From: Gammaproteobacteria bacterium
GTDB taxonomy: Bacteria; Pseudomonadota; Gammaproteobacteria; Steroidobacterales; Steroidobacteraceae
Reading direction: 5' to 3'
Length of the DNA stretch: 33,004 nucleotides
NCBI GenBank assembly: GCA_027366635.1
Contig: DAHXNE010000116.1
Location: forward strand, 1 to 33,004
Shown piece by piece: positions 1-7,805 of the stretch. A program made the position numbers and the translations under genes. Positions within the stretch are counted from its first letter, which is position 1, and the number at the start of each line of letters is the position of its first letter. The notes under the pieces were generated by a model. The model ran no database searches and was not told where the DNA came from. It saw only the letters and a list, made by a program, of their open reading frames with translations.

Positions 1-113
1 ACCTGCGGCGGCGGGGCACCTCCTTGTGCCTGTGACCTTGCCGGGCCGTTTCGTGACTCGGGATCGACCGCCAGTCGATGGACAACTGGTGACGGCCGAC
101 GTTCCGGAACTAT

Positions 114-3100
114 TCACCAGCGCTGCGTGAGCTGTACGCTCAGCACGCGGCCGAGTGCCTGAACGTTGCCGATGTCATAGCCGAATTCGCTGTCGACGAA
201 CGGCGGAGACTGGTTGAAGACATTCACCGCGTTGAGCCGGAGGGTAGTCTGCCCGAAGCGACCCGGTCGCAACCTCTCGCTCGCGAACACGTCGAACGTG
301 GTCCAGGCTCGTACCACCGGCACGAGTGTGCTGGCCGGATTGCGATACGAGCCGGTGTAGTTGACGGCCAGATCGATGGCCGGGCCGGGCGCATCGCGGC
401 CATGCGCGCGCCAGCCAGCCGTGCCGCGCAACCGCAGTGACAGCGGGTTGCCGACGGTATTCAGGATACTCACCGAAGGAGAGGTGGGCGTCAGCGCCTG
501 ATCGAACCGCAGCACATCGGTGCCTCGCAGTCCGAAGTGAAAATGCCCCCACGGGTTCACGAACCGCTCGCGGGCCGCGATGTCAAAGCCGCTGGTTCGA
601 GTCGACGAAAGATTGGCCAGGCGCAGATCCACGATCGCGACCGGATGGCTCGCTAGACAGGTCGCGACGGGGCCGACGAACTGCCGGCTCTCGCAGATGG
701 CATCGATTTCCGCCGGTGTGGGCGCGCGGTTGATCACCGCTGCCCACTCGTTGCCGTCCTGCAAAACCGCGAACGGCGCGCCGGCCGCAGGCTGCTCGAT
801 CCGGTTCCGGTAGTCGATGCCGTAGAACGTGAGCGACAACTGTGCCCCGCTCCAGGGCGTCAAATCGAAACCCGCGGTCCAGGTACGCGCGGTTTCGTTG
901 GCGAGATTGGGATTGGAGCCCTGCTCGGCGAGCACCAATGACCTGCCGGTTGAGGACAGCGGGTCCGGCACGACCGTCAACCCCGACACGTTCTGCGACG
1001 TGTCGTACAAATCGTCGAGCGTCGGCGCGCGGTATGAGCGGCCCCAGCTGGCCCGCAGCCGCAGCCAGTTGGACGCGATCCACTCCAGCCGCGCCATTGG
1101 ATCGAATGTGCCACCGAAGTCGCTGTAATGATCGTAACGGCCGGCAAGATCGAGCGCCAGCCGCGGCGGCGAGTCCTCGCTGCCGCGGCTGGCGGCGAGC
1201 AACGGCACGTGCAGCTGTGAATATGCCGAAAATACCTGCCGTCCGTAGCGCTCGGAAACGAGCGTCCCGCTTGAACTGCTGAGCTGCGGCACCTCGAGCG
1301 CCAGAGCGTCGGCGCGCCATTCCAGCCCGACAGCAAGCTTGGCCTCCCCGGCAGGCAAACGCAGCAGCGGCCCGTTGGCGACCAGATCGCTCGTTTCCAG
1401 CGTCGAGGTCGAGTGGCGGCGATAATCCTGGCTGATCGCCGCCAATGTCGCCGGGCTGTTGTCCGATCCCGAGCCGAACGCATTGAAGGCGGTGGCCGGG
1501 TTGGCATCGGCCAGTGCCGCGGCGAGGCGCGCCGGACTGGCGACCCCGTACTCGTCGGCGAGCAGGTACTGCTTGCCGTCCGACTCGCTCGCGGTCAACT
1601 GCCAGCCCCGATCGAGTTGCGCCGTGACCCCGATCGTTCCGTCGTACACACGCGAAAGGGCGGCGAACCGTGTCGGTCCGAGATCGTCGAGAAAGCTGTA
1701 CGCGACGAGCGTGTAGGGGACGGATGGGTATGGATTGACGAAGTACGGGTTGCTCGCGGGCACCTGCAGTACCGCATCGTTGGGCATGGCGCCCTGATCG
1801 ATGTCGCGCTGGGCGTAGCGGACCTGGACAAACAGCCTCATCCTGGCGCTCACGCGCTGGCTCGCCGAGCCGTACACCTCGTTGGCGACCCGCTCCGGAA
1901 AGATCTGGTAGTCGACGAACGGGTTCTGCAGGTTGATCCGTGTGCTCAGATCGGCCGGAGCGAGCGCCGTACCGTTCTGTCCGCTCGGGATGCCGTACAC
2001 CGGTTCGAGCGTCAGCGGATCGAGGATATTGCCCGGATCGCTGTAATAGCTCTCATAGTTCGCGCCGCCAAAGGGCGTCTTATCGGCGCTGGCGGCATAG
2101 GTTCGGGCGCTCGCGGCCAGCGGCGTGGCATCGGTATACTCATAGGCGATCATGCCGTGCCCGCCCCGCCAGCGCGTGCCAAACAACTGCCCGAACATCG
2201 ACTCGCCGCGACCGCCGATCGCGCTTCCGTAGCGCACCCGTGTTTCCGCACCGTCGAAGCCGTTGCGCATCATGATATTCACGACCCCCGCCACAGCGTC
2301 CGCGCCGTAAAGCGCCGAGGCACCGTCGGGCAGCACTTCGATGCGCTTCACGGCGATCCATGGGATGGTCGATACATCGACGAACCCGCCGGTCAGCCCG
2401 CCGAGGGGCTGGCGGTGACCGTCCATCAGAACCAACGTCGCGCCCACGCCGAGACCGCGCAAATTAATGCCGGCGCCGTCCTCGACGTTACTGTCGATGC
2501 TCAAGTCCTCGCGCGGCCCATTCAGTGAGATCAATGGCAGCGCGTACAGTGCATCCTCGACGCTCGGGTAATCGGCCTGCTCCATCTGCGCACGACCCAC
2601 GTTGATGATGGCCGCGGTGGCCGAACGCACGCCGCGGATCAAGCTGCCGGTGACATCGACCGGCCGAAGCAGGGCATCTGTCCGATCCGTTCCCGGATCC
2701 ATCCGACGTGAGCCGGCGCGCACCACGCGCGCGCCGCGCCGACGCGCCGCAACGGTCGGCGGCGCCGGGCGGATGATGACCGACTGCTGCGAGTCGAACG
2801 TGAACGTCAGACCCGTGCCTCGCAGCATGCGCCCGAGCGCCGCTGAACTCGTCAGCAAGCCGTGAACCGCGTGCGTGCGCAGCTTGAGCACTTGCGGCGT
2901 CGCAGCGTAGATGGCCCGTACACCCGACTGACGATAGAATTCGAGCACCGCCTGAGGCAGCGGCCGGGCCGGCAAATTGAATTCGGCGACCGGGCCCTCC
3001 GCCCGCGCGTACGGCCGTGCGCACAGCAGCGCCAACGCCACGCAGAACGCCCCCGCCGCCCGCCGCCCGCCGCGACGCCCCAGATTCCCGTCTCCGGCTT

Positions 3101-3119
3101 CTTGGTTGCTCTGATCCAT
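114..3119 (-). CDS. TonB-dependent receptor with N-terminal STN signalling domain, lasso cluster
   Basis: Outer-membrane receptor of about 1001 residues. A signal peptide (hydrophobic AGAFCVALALLCA near residues 22-35) is followed by an STN domain (about 44-118, from VAEFNLPARPLPQAV), a plug domain (about 150-290, with NLRGLGVGATLVLMDGHR and LPDGASALYGADAVAGVVNI) and a 22-strand-type barrel ending in an aromatic residue (VQLTQRW). STN domains normally pass a periplasmic signal to a FecR anti-sigma factor, which controls a FecI sigma factor. A FecI-like sigma is encoded at the head of this cluster, but no FecR is visible. The gene starts 12 nt after the cyclase stop, so it is very likely in the same operon. 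By analogy with other proteobacterial lasso clusters it probably imports the mature peptide, perhaps loaded with a ligand; the substrate cannot be read from the sequence. An AGGGA sequence lies just before the ATG. Confidence 0.93.
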   Translation of the reverse strand: MDQSNQEAGDGNLGRRGGRRAAGAFCVALALLCARPYARAEGPVAEFNLPARPLPQAVLEFYRQSGVRAIYAATPQVLKLRTHAVHGLLTSSAALGRMLRGTGLTFTFDSQQSVIIRPAPPTVAARRRGARVVRAGSRRMDPGTDRTDALLRPVDVTGSLIRGVRSATAAIINVGRAQMEQADYPSVEDALYALPLISLNGPREDLSIDSNVEDGAGINLRGLGVGATLVLMDGHRQPLGGLTGGFVDVSTIPWIAVKRIEVLPDGASALYGADAVAGVVNIMMRNGFDGAETRVRYGSAIGGRGESMFGQLFGTRWRGGHGMIAYEYTDATPLAASARTYAASADKTPFGGANYESYYSDPGNILDPLTLEPVYGIPSGQNGTALAPADLSTRINLQNPFVDYQIFPERVANEVYGSASQRVSARMRLFVQVRYAQRDIDQGAMPNDAVLQVPASNPYFVNPYPSVPYTLVAYSFLDDLGPTRFAALSRVYDGTIGVTAQLDRGWQLTASESDGKQYLLADEYGVASPARLAAALADANPATAFNAFGSGSDNSPATLAAISQDYRRHSTSTLETSDLVANGPLLRLPAGEAKLAVGLEWRADALALEVPQLSSSSGTLVSERYGRQVFSAYSQLHVPLLAASRGSEDSPPRLALDLAGRYDHYSDFGGTFDPMARLEWIASNWLRLRASWGRSYRAPTLDDLYDTSQNVSGLTVVPDPLSSTGRSLVLAEQGSNPNLANETARTWTAGFDLTPWSGAQLSLTFYGIDYRNRIEQPAAGAPFAVLQDGNEWAAVINRAPTPAEIDAICESRQFVGPVATCLASHPVAIVDLRLANLSSTRTSGFDIAARERFVNPWGHFHFGLRGTDVLRFDQALTPTSPSVSILNTVGNPLSLRLRGTAGWRAHGRDAPGPAIDLAVNYTGSYRNPASTLVPVVRAWTTFDVFASERLRPGRFGQTTLRLNAVNVFNQSPPFVDSEFGYDIGNVQALGRVLSVQLTQRW

Positions 3120-3131
3120 GATCCCTGTCGC

Positions 3132-4976
3132 TCAACTGACAGTCTGCCATACACGGGGGCGCCGCGACGAGTCCCGACCGTGCCACCGCTCGAGCCACGA
3201 CTCGATGCAAGCGTATTCGACCAACTCGCCAGACTGAGTCTCGACTTCCGCCCGACCGGCGAGCGCTCGCTCCAGTCCCGACCGGTCCAGCAGGCCGTTC
3301 GCCACCAGCGTCCCATCGAGCAGCAGCTCACGCAGCAGCACGCGATTGCGCTCCACGGTCAGGCGCATGTGCGTCTCTATTCCGCCTTTGTTGCGCCGGT
3401 TGCGGATCTGCGGCGGCAACGCATCGAAGAAGGCGCGCCGTGCCAGCGCGCGATCCCAGCCGTCCATGGTCAGCACATCGACCGGTATGCGCAGACACAA
3501 CTCCATCAGCGGTTGTGAAAGCAGCGGCGCCAACCGCTCAGGATCCCCGGGCGCTCCGAGCGGATCGTAGAAATCGAACGGCGCGAGTATTTGATGGGCG
3601 TGCCACAGCTTCCCGCTCGGAACGTCTCGGCCGCGATGCAATAACGGGTGCAGACAGTACCTCTGCCGCACTGCCGTCGCTACGACACCCTCGGTGAGCA
3701 GCCCGCGCGCACGCCCGGCCTCGCGCACGGGGCTCCAGCGCCGCACACCGAGCGTCTCGCGCGCCGTGAGACCGAGCACCCGCCATAGCGACAGTTGATC
3801 CATGCGCGCGGAATCGAGCAGCACGCGCAGCAATCCGGGCCTTGGGCCGCGCCGATGCAGGAAGTCTCCCGGCGCCCATTGGGCTCGCTCCTGGTAGAAC
3901 AGCTGATCGCCGCCGTAGCCGATGAACACGCTCGCGGCGCCGCATTCGGCCGCAAGCGCCGCTTCACGGCGGCTGTGCTCGAGATAGTAGGGATAATTGG
4001 TGGGCTCGGCCGTGGCGGGGATGGACAGCAACGGGCGCAGATCGAACCCTCGGGAACGCGGCCGTTCGATCAGCCGAATACCGGCTCGCGCCGCGGCCAG
4101 TCGCGCGAATTGCCGCTCGTCGAGATCGGCCTGCAACGGATAATAGTGATAGCCGATCAATGCCGATTCACGCCCCGGCGCGAGCGACGCCAGCACGATC
4201 GACGAATCGAGCCCCCCCGAAAGCGACAGCAGCACCCGACCCGCGCCAGCGCCCCACGCGCGTACTACGTCGCGCACACAGTGTCCGAGCTTCGCGGACG
4301 CCGCCCGCGGGTCTTCTATCACTTGCCGTGCGGCGATCTGCAGCGGATCCCACACGTGGCCGCGGACCAATGCGCCCGCGCAATATCGCATGCACTCCCC
4401 GCCGACCAACTGCCGCACTTCGCGCAGGCCCGTCGGTCCGCTGTGCTCACGAACCAGAGCCAGACAGGCCAAGATGTACGACCAGTCCGGTCGCAGCGGC
4501 CGGGGACACAGATCGGCGACGTCCTCGATACGGGCGCAGAACACCTCGATCGGTCCGATACGCAACGCGTAACAGGGCAGTCCCGCGGATGGGTCACGTA
4601 GCACTGCGAGTGCGCCGGATTGCGGATCGCGCCAGAAGGCCACGTAACGGCCCCAATACGATTCGACGAGCCCACGGCCGCCGGACGAGACGATGGCGGC
4701 ACTTTGCGCGGGCGCGAGGACTGGTGGCGCCGCGGCCGACCCGTCCGCCTCATCGCGCACGAACAGCGTGCCGAGAATCACGCCTAGGCCGCCTGCGAGC
4801 CGGCGGACCTCACTCTGTCCCGAGAATTCGCCGGCACAGTGGACCTCCGCGCCATCGGCACTGAAAACACTGCGCCAGGGTCGAAATTCCGTCCCGAGAC
4901 GGGCCGCCAGCGCGTGTGCGGCGCGGCGCGCGCCGGGCTCATGTTCGTTCCAGATGAACGCGATGTAGCGAAACAC
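3132..4976 (-). CDS. Lasso peptide macrolactam synthetase (asparagine-synthetase-like, C protein)
   Basis: About 614 residues from a GTG start at 4976, two bases after the stop of the peptidase gene. The reading frame stays open upstream, but there it overlaps the peptidase gene and carries no family sequence, so I reject the longer form. The N-terminal half is a class II glutamine-amidotransferase-like fold without a Cys at position 2 (it begins V/M-FRYIAFIWN), so it should not hydrolyse glutamine. That is the rule for lasso cyclases. The C-terminal half is an ATP-pyrophosphatase domain with the loop SLSGGLDSS at about 251-259 and a later GYGGDQLF motif. In this family the enzyme adenylates an Asp/Glu side chain of the core peptide and closes the ring on the core's N-terminal amine. 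Ordinary asparagine synthetase is the alternative, but the neighbouring B protein makes the lasso role much more likely. Confidence 0.88.
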   Translation of the reverse strand: MFRYIAFIWNEHEPGARRAAHALAARLGTEFRPWRSVFSADGAEVHCAGEFSGQSEVRRLAGGLGVILGTLFVRDEADGSAAAPPVLAPAQSAAIVSSGGRGLVESYWGRYVAFWRDPQSGALAVLRDPSAGLPCYALRIGPIEVFCARIEDVADLCPRPLRPDWSYILACLALVREHSGPTGLREVRQLVGGECMRYCAGALVRGHVWDPLQIAARQVIEDPRAASAKLGHCVRDVVRAWGAGAGRVLLSLSGGLDSSIVLASLAPGRESALIGYHYYPLQADLDERQFARLAAARAGIRLIERPRSRGFDLRPLLSIPATAEPTNYPYYLEHSRREAALAAECGAASVFIGYGGDQLFYQERAQWAPGDFLHRRGPRPGLLRVLLDSARMDQLSLWRVLGLTARETLGVRRWSPVREAGRARGLLTEGVVATAVRQRYCLHPLLHRGRDVPSGKLWHAHQILAPFDFYDPLGAPGDPERLAPLLSQPLMELCLRIPVDVLTMDGWDRALARRAFFDALPPQIRNRRNKGGIETHMRLTVERNRVLLRELLLDGTLVANGLLDRSGLERALAGRAEVETQSGELVEYACIESWLERWHGRDSSRRPRVWQTVS

Positions 4977-4978
4977 GC

Positions 4979-5698
4979 CTAGATCCGCAGAATCGGTGTG
5001 TATTGCCGCACCCGGTCCGGCATGTCGTTGTAGAGCACAGCCTCCTGCTGCACCCAGCAATGAGCGTGAAACGGCGCGGTCCGCACGCCGAACACCCATT
5101 CGGGATACACGTCGTGCAGCGCGAGAAAATTCAATAGAGTCAGCGAATCGAGCAGGCATGCGTCCCGCGCGGTATAGAACAGGGGCCGCAGGTGCGCGAA
5201 GGTCATCACCAACTCATGAGATTTATCCCGATCCCAAGCCGCGCAGGACGGCCGTCGCGCGGCGCAACGCGCGCCCACCCGAGCGACCACGGTCTGCATG
5301 GAAGACAATGTCAGCGAAAGGCGCGCAGCCATCCAGGCCCGCGCCAGATCTGCGGCGGCACGCACACCGCCCGTCGGGCGCATGCCGAAGTCGAACTCCA
5401 GGAGCGTGTGGGACGGCTCCCGCGGCGGCACCGGAATCGCCAGTCGCCCTCGGCGAGCGTCCCTGACAAGCAGACCGTGCGCGAGCAGGCGCCGCACGAT
5501 ACGCGGCGCTGGTCGTCGACGTGTCCCCGGCAGCGGCCACCCCTGCACCCACCCGGCCAGCGCCTCGGCAGACTGCACGGCGTGATAGCGGTCGCGCCGC
5601 AAATCCATCAAGACCGCATGACGATCACACAGTCCGAGATAGACGTGTGCCGCAAGCCAATACGGTCCGTCGTCATCCGGGTCGTCGCCCGTTTCCAC
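4979..5698 (-). CDS. Lasso peptide leader peptidase (transglutaminase-like B protein with N-terminal RRE-like region)
   Basis: 239 residues from a GTG start preceded by GGGGAGGAG. The first 90 residues (YWLAAHVYLGLCDRHAVLMDLRRDRYH...) resemble the winged-helix leader-recognition (RRE) part that is fused to the protease in many proteobacterial B proteins. The C-terminal part is a transglutaminase-like cysteine protease with Cys181 (in ARDACLLDS), His213 (in FHAHCW) and Asp225 (in YNDMP). The spacings of 32 and 12 residues match the Cys-His-Asp triad known for McjB. The predicted role is ATP-dependent removal of the leader peptide before cyclisation by the downstream enzyme. The gene sits directly upstream of the cyclase (2-nt gap) and downstream of a 183-bp gap where the precursor would be expected. 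Confidence 0.9.
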   Translation of the reverse strand: METGDDPDDDGPYWLAAHVYLGLCDRHAVLMDLRRDRYHAVQSAEALAGWVQGWPLPGTRRRPAPRIVRRLLAHGLLVRDARRGRLAIPVPPREPSHTLLEFDFGMRPTGGVRAAADLARAWMAARLSLTLSSMQTVVARVGARCAARRPSCAAWDRDKSHELVMTFAHLRPLFYTARDACLLDSLTLLNFLALHDVYPEWVFGVRTAPFHAHCWVQQEAVLYNDMPDRVRQYTPILRI

Positions 5699-5740
5699 TG
5701 CTCCTCCCCGCCCCTTCGGCCGGCATGGCGCTCGGTGGCC

Positions 5741-5878
5741 CTAATCTGTACCACACCGGCGTCCATTTGGGGTAGTCGTGCCGCCGCGCTCCGTCAGCGC
5801 CCCCGCCGACGCCGACCACCGCCTCTCCCTCGCAGCGACCGCGCCGGCCCGCAGATCCGGATATTCGGTCAGTCGCAC
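5741..5878 (-). CDS. Small ORF in the expected position of the lasso precursor (uncertain)
   Basis: A 45-codon frame starting at GTG 5878, three bases after the sigma-factor stop, with a good ribosome site (GGGGGAG, 6-nt spacing). It fills most of the gap before the peptidase gene. The N-terminal half contains EYPDLRAG, loosely like the Tyr/Pro/Leu leader motif read by RRE domains. The C-terminal part contains SAGALTERGG. If the core began at Ser24, then Ser1 and Glu7 could form a seven-residue ring and a Ser would sit at the -2 position normally held by Thr. This is weak: the -2 Thr is missing and other cores are equally possible. A second frame through the same DNA also competes. The position is good; the identity is a guess. 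Confidence 0.28.
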   Translation of the reverse strand: MRLTEYPDLRAGAVAARERRWSASAGALTERGGTTTPNGRRCGTD

Positions 5879-5881
5879 CGT

Positions 5882-6655
5882 TCACTCCCCCGCCGCACGT
5901 TCGACCTGGCCGCATCCGCGGCGGTCGTTCCGTTCCGGCGTGCAGACCCGCGCGGGCTGAGCGCCATCCGGGCGGCGGGGTCGGTTCCGAGCAATCTGCG
6001 CGGAGTCGCTCTCTTCCAGACGCCTGTGCAATGACGCCAGCGCGCGCGCCACATAGACCTTCGCCATGCGTGCGCTGATACCCATCTCACGTCCCACTTC
6101 GTCGAACGGCCGGCCTTGAACGATGCGCAGTAAGAACGCATCCAGGCAGCGCGGCGGTAGTTGCCCGATGGCGCGCTCAATCACCTCGAGGCGCTGTCGG
6201 GCGTCCACCACGGTCTCCGCCGAAGGCGCGAGGGGCTCGGTTTCGCACCTGACCTCGCGGATGAAACGCTCCCGTACCGCTCGACGACGCGCCCGATCGG
6301 TCACCAGGTTGAGCGCACTGCGCCACAGGTAGCCGGTAAGCGATGCGATCCCCTCGCGGCGCTCGACGGCCAGCACCTTGACGTACGCCTCCTGGGCAAT
6401 TTCCTTGGCTTCCTCGACCGAACCGGTCCGTTGGGTCAGAAACCGCAGCAGCGAGCCATGGTGCTTGCGCGCAACGTCCGCCAGCGCCCGCGCACGCAAT
6501 GCACGCTCTACCGGTCCGGCAAAATCCGGCAGAGGCTCCGCCGCGCCGGCGTGCGGTCTCGATGCCTCGGCCGACCGAGCGCTCACTGGGACACCACTTG
6601 ATGCACAAACGCGCAAGCAGGGAGATCGGGAAACGCAATCGGCCCCGAATGACAC
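5882..6655 (-). CDS. ECF (FecI-like) RNA polymerase sigma factor
   Basis: 257 residues if read from GTG 6655. The first 40 residues look non-conserved, and an internal GTG at 6586 (234 residues) is equally possible. Sigma region 2 (about 72-135) contains LLRFLTQRTGSVEEAKEIAQEAYVKV and LWRSALNLVTDRARRR. Region 4 (about 170-222) contains LPPRCLDAFLLRIVQGRPFDEVGREMG and a helix-turn-helix ending VARALASLHRRL. About 37 low-complexity basic residues follow after the normal end of the family. FecI-type factors transcribe TonB-receptor operons on a signal passed through FecR, and this gene heads the lasso/receptor operon. The absence of fecR is unusual and suggests another anti-sigma or direct transcriptional control. 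Its own start lies about 330 nt downstream of a strong promoter and structured RNA. Confidence 0.85.
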   Translation of the reverse strand: MSFGADCVSRSPCLRVCASSGVPVSARSAEASRPHAGAAEPLPDFAGPVERALRARALADVARKHHGSLLRFLTQRTGSVEEAKEIAQEAYVKVLAVERREGIASLTGYLWRSALNLVTDRARRRAVRERFIREVRCETEPLAPSAETVVDARQRLEVIERAIGQLPPRCLDAFLLRIVQGRPFDEVGREMGISARMAKVYVARALASLHRRLEESDSAQIARNRPRRPDGAQPARVCTPERNDRRGCGQVERAAGE

Positions 6656-6799
6656 AACAGATTGATTGGCAACACGCCCACCCTTTTTTTGCCCGGCTCA
6701 CCGCCAGCGACCTGATGTTCCGGGCGACCCGGCCGCTCGGATGGAGAGGCCTCCGCGCACTCCACAGGATCGCTTGCTGGATGCATTACTCAGTAACAA

Positions 6800-6984
6800 T
6801 CACCCGGCAAAGCCGGGGGTCTCCTTTGTACTAGACTCTTGCCGAGACCCGACTTCGCACCGTCTCTCACGCCTCACCGATGAGTCTTGGGGGGTACAGG
6901 GCTCCGTCCCGCCCGCCTCATCGTGATGCAGCGCCAAAAAGCGACTCACCTGGTGACCAAGATGACGGAGCGCACGTCAATGCG
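6800..6984 (-). ncRNA. Densely structured RNA (omegaRNA/HEARO-like, or structured leader of the lasso operon)
   Basis: About 185 nt predicted to start just downstream of the promoter at 6991-7018. Perfect pairings are visible: 6964-6971 with 6901-6908 (8 bp), 6882-6887 with 6833-6838 (6 bp), nested within it 6862-6866 with 6844-6848 (5 bp), and a final CCCGGC-TTT-GCCGGG hairpin at 6803-6817. Smaller hairpins lie inside the first stem, such as TCACC/AGGTGA. The nested layout and unpaired conserved-looking stretches (CCTGTACCCCCC, GGTGCGAAGTCGG) remind me of the HEARO/omegaRNA class that guides IscB nucleases, but this is recall without an alignment. No IscB gene follows. The alternative is a 5' leader or attenuator of the sigma-factor gene that starts about 145 nt further on. 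Confidence 0.45.
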
Positions 6985-6990
6985 GCTGTT

Positions 6991-7018
6991 ATTATATACA
7001 GCCTTTGATCTCGGTCAA
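6991..7018 (-). promoter_or_regulatory. Near-consensus sigma70 promoter facing the lasso cluster
   Basis: On the minus strand a -35 box TTGACC (7018-7013) is followed by a 16-bp spacer and a perfect -10 box TATAAT (6996-6991). Initiation is expected near 6984. The -10 box lies in the loop of a GGCTGT/ACAGCC inverted repeat (7003-6998 and 6990-6985). The promoter would drive the structured RNA and possibly the sigma-factor operon beyond it. Confidence 0.65.
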
Positions 7019-7170
7019 CGTCTCGTGGGCGAATCGACCATTTGTCGGCGCCCCCGTTGCGAGATTTTCCGGATCTGTTGCATCGTCGAAGACAGCCGCT
7101 ATAGAAACCGCACAACTCGACGGACTTGCAAACGTCCTGAATCACGCCATCGAGTAGAGATAGACACATG

Positions 7171-7188
7171 CACGGACGACCGTCCGTG
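7171..7188. promoter_or_regulatory. Palindrome CACGGAC-N4-GTCCGTG, possible operator
   Basis: Perfect 7-bp arms around GACC. A second palindrome with related arms (ACGTCC-GAGAC-GGACGT) lies about 45 bp away at 7217-7233, and a weaker GGAC...GTCC pair lies at 7122-7136. Repetition of GGAC/GTCC arms suggests a dimeric regulator site. No cognate regulator can be named. Confidence 0.35.
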
Positions 7189-7216
7189 TAAGCGCTGTAA
7201 GCATTTGTTCGGAGTA

Positions 7217-7233
7217 ACGTCCGAGACGGACGT
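7217..7233. promoter_or_regulatory. Palindrome ACGTCC-N5-GGACGT, possible operator
   Basis: Perfect 6-bp arms. The arm sequence is related to the palindrome at 7171-7188. Confidence 0.3.
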
Positions 7234-7805
7234 CCCGGATCTCCGCCGCGGTGCGACGGAGGGGGCTCTGCGCGCCTGATGTCTCCGGCTCTCTCCGAAA
7301 TTCTCAATGACACTTTGGCATCAAAAACAACAACATAGTTATACACGTAGTCAACGTCCGAAGCCGGCCGCCAGTCTGGCGCCGGAAATACCGGGCCGCT
7401 GCGGCCGCGCAAGCGAAACGAGCAGCATGGGCCCCGGCGTATAACAGAGCCCCCCCCCGACCATCTTGAGCGGATTGCCACCGAAAGCCGCTCAAACCGT
7501 TGATGGGGATTGAAATCCGCGTCTTTCTGGTGATCGACGCGTTTTTGCGATTTCCTGGCACGCTGCTTGCTTGTTCCGCAGACCTCCCTATCCAGCTCGC
7601 CAAACAACTTCTTGATTCCACTGCGCCTGCGTCTGGGGGCAGCCGTGAGCCCCTGGAGGGAGGTGTCACCCTCGGCTACTGGCGGCGCTTCGGAAACCCG
7701 CGTCTCACCACCAGAATCAGGCAGTTTCTCGCCGCCGCCAACACTCAAACCAATTGTTGGCGAACAGCTACAGACCCGGACGTCTCACACTGCGCGTTTT
7801 ATGGC

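Larger units (their letters stand above)
7019..7805. other. Gene-poor region, about 790 bp
   Basis: No frame here has protein-like composition or a recognisable domain on either strand; the longest, on the minus strand, looks random. Visible structure is limited to two palindromes (7171-7188 and 7217-7233) and more AT-rich patches around 7300-7350. It could be decayed coding DNA or a regulatory region between the lasso cluster and the convergent-side LysR gene. Confidence 0.5.

Noticed and set aside
1-113. AAGGAGG (minus strand, 25-19) suggesting another gene start beyond the window edge
   Set aside because: No start codon at a suitable distance is visible within the window, so a downstream operon gene cannot be supported.
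1413-2528. 371-codon plus-strand frame opposite the lasso-cluster receptor
   Set aside because: Antisense shadow; no recognisable protein features.
7590-7619. GIKKLFGE inside that frame, which fits a Gly1-Glu8 lasso core
   Set aside because: The frame itself is not credible, the -2 residue is Arg and not Thr, and it is about 2 kb from the peptidase gene.
6918-7748. 276-codon open frame on the minus strand
   Set aside because: No domain, erratic composition, no ribosome site, and it runs through the promoter and the structured RNA. It is probably open by chance in GC-rich DNA.
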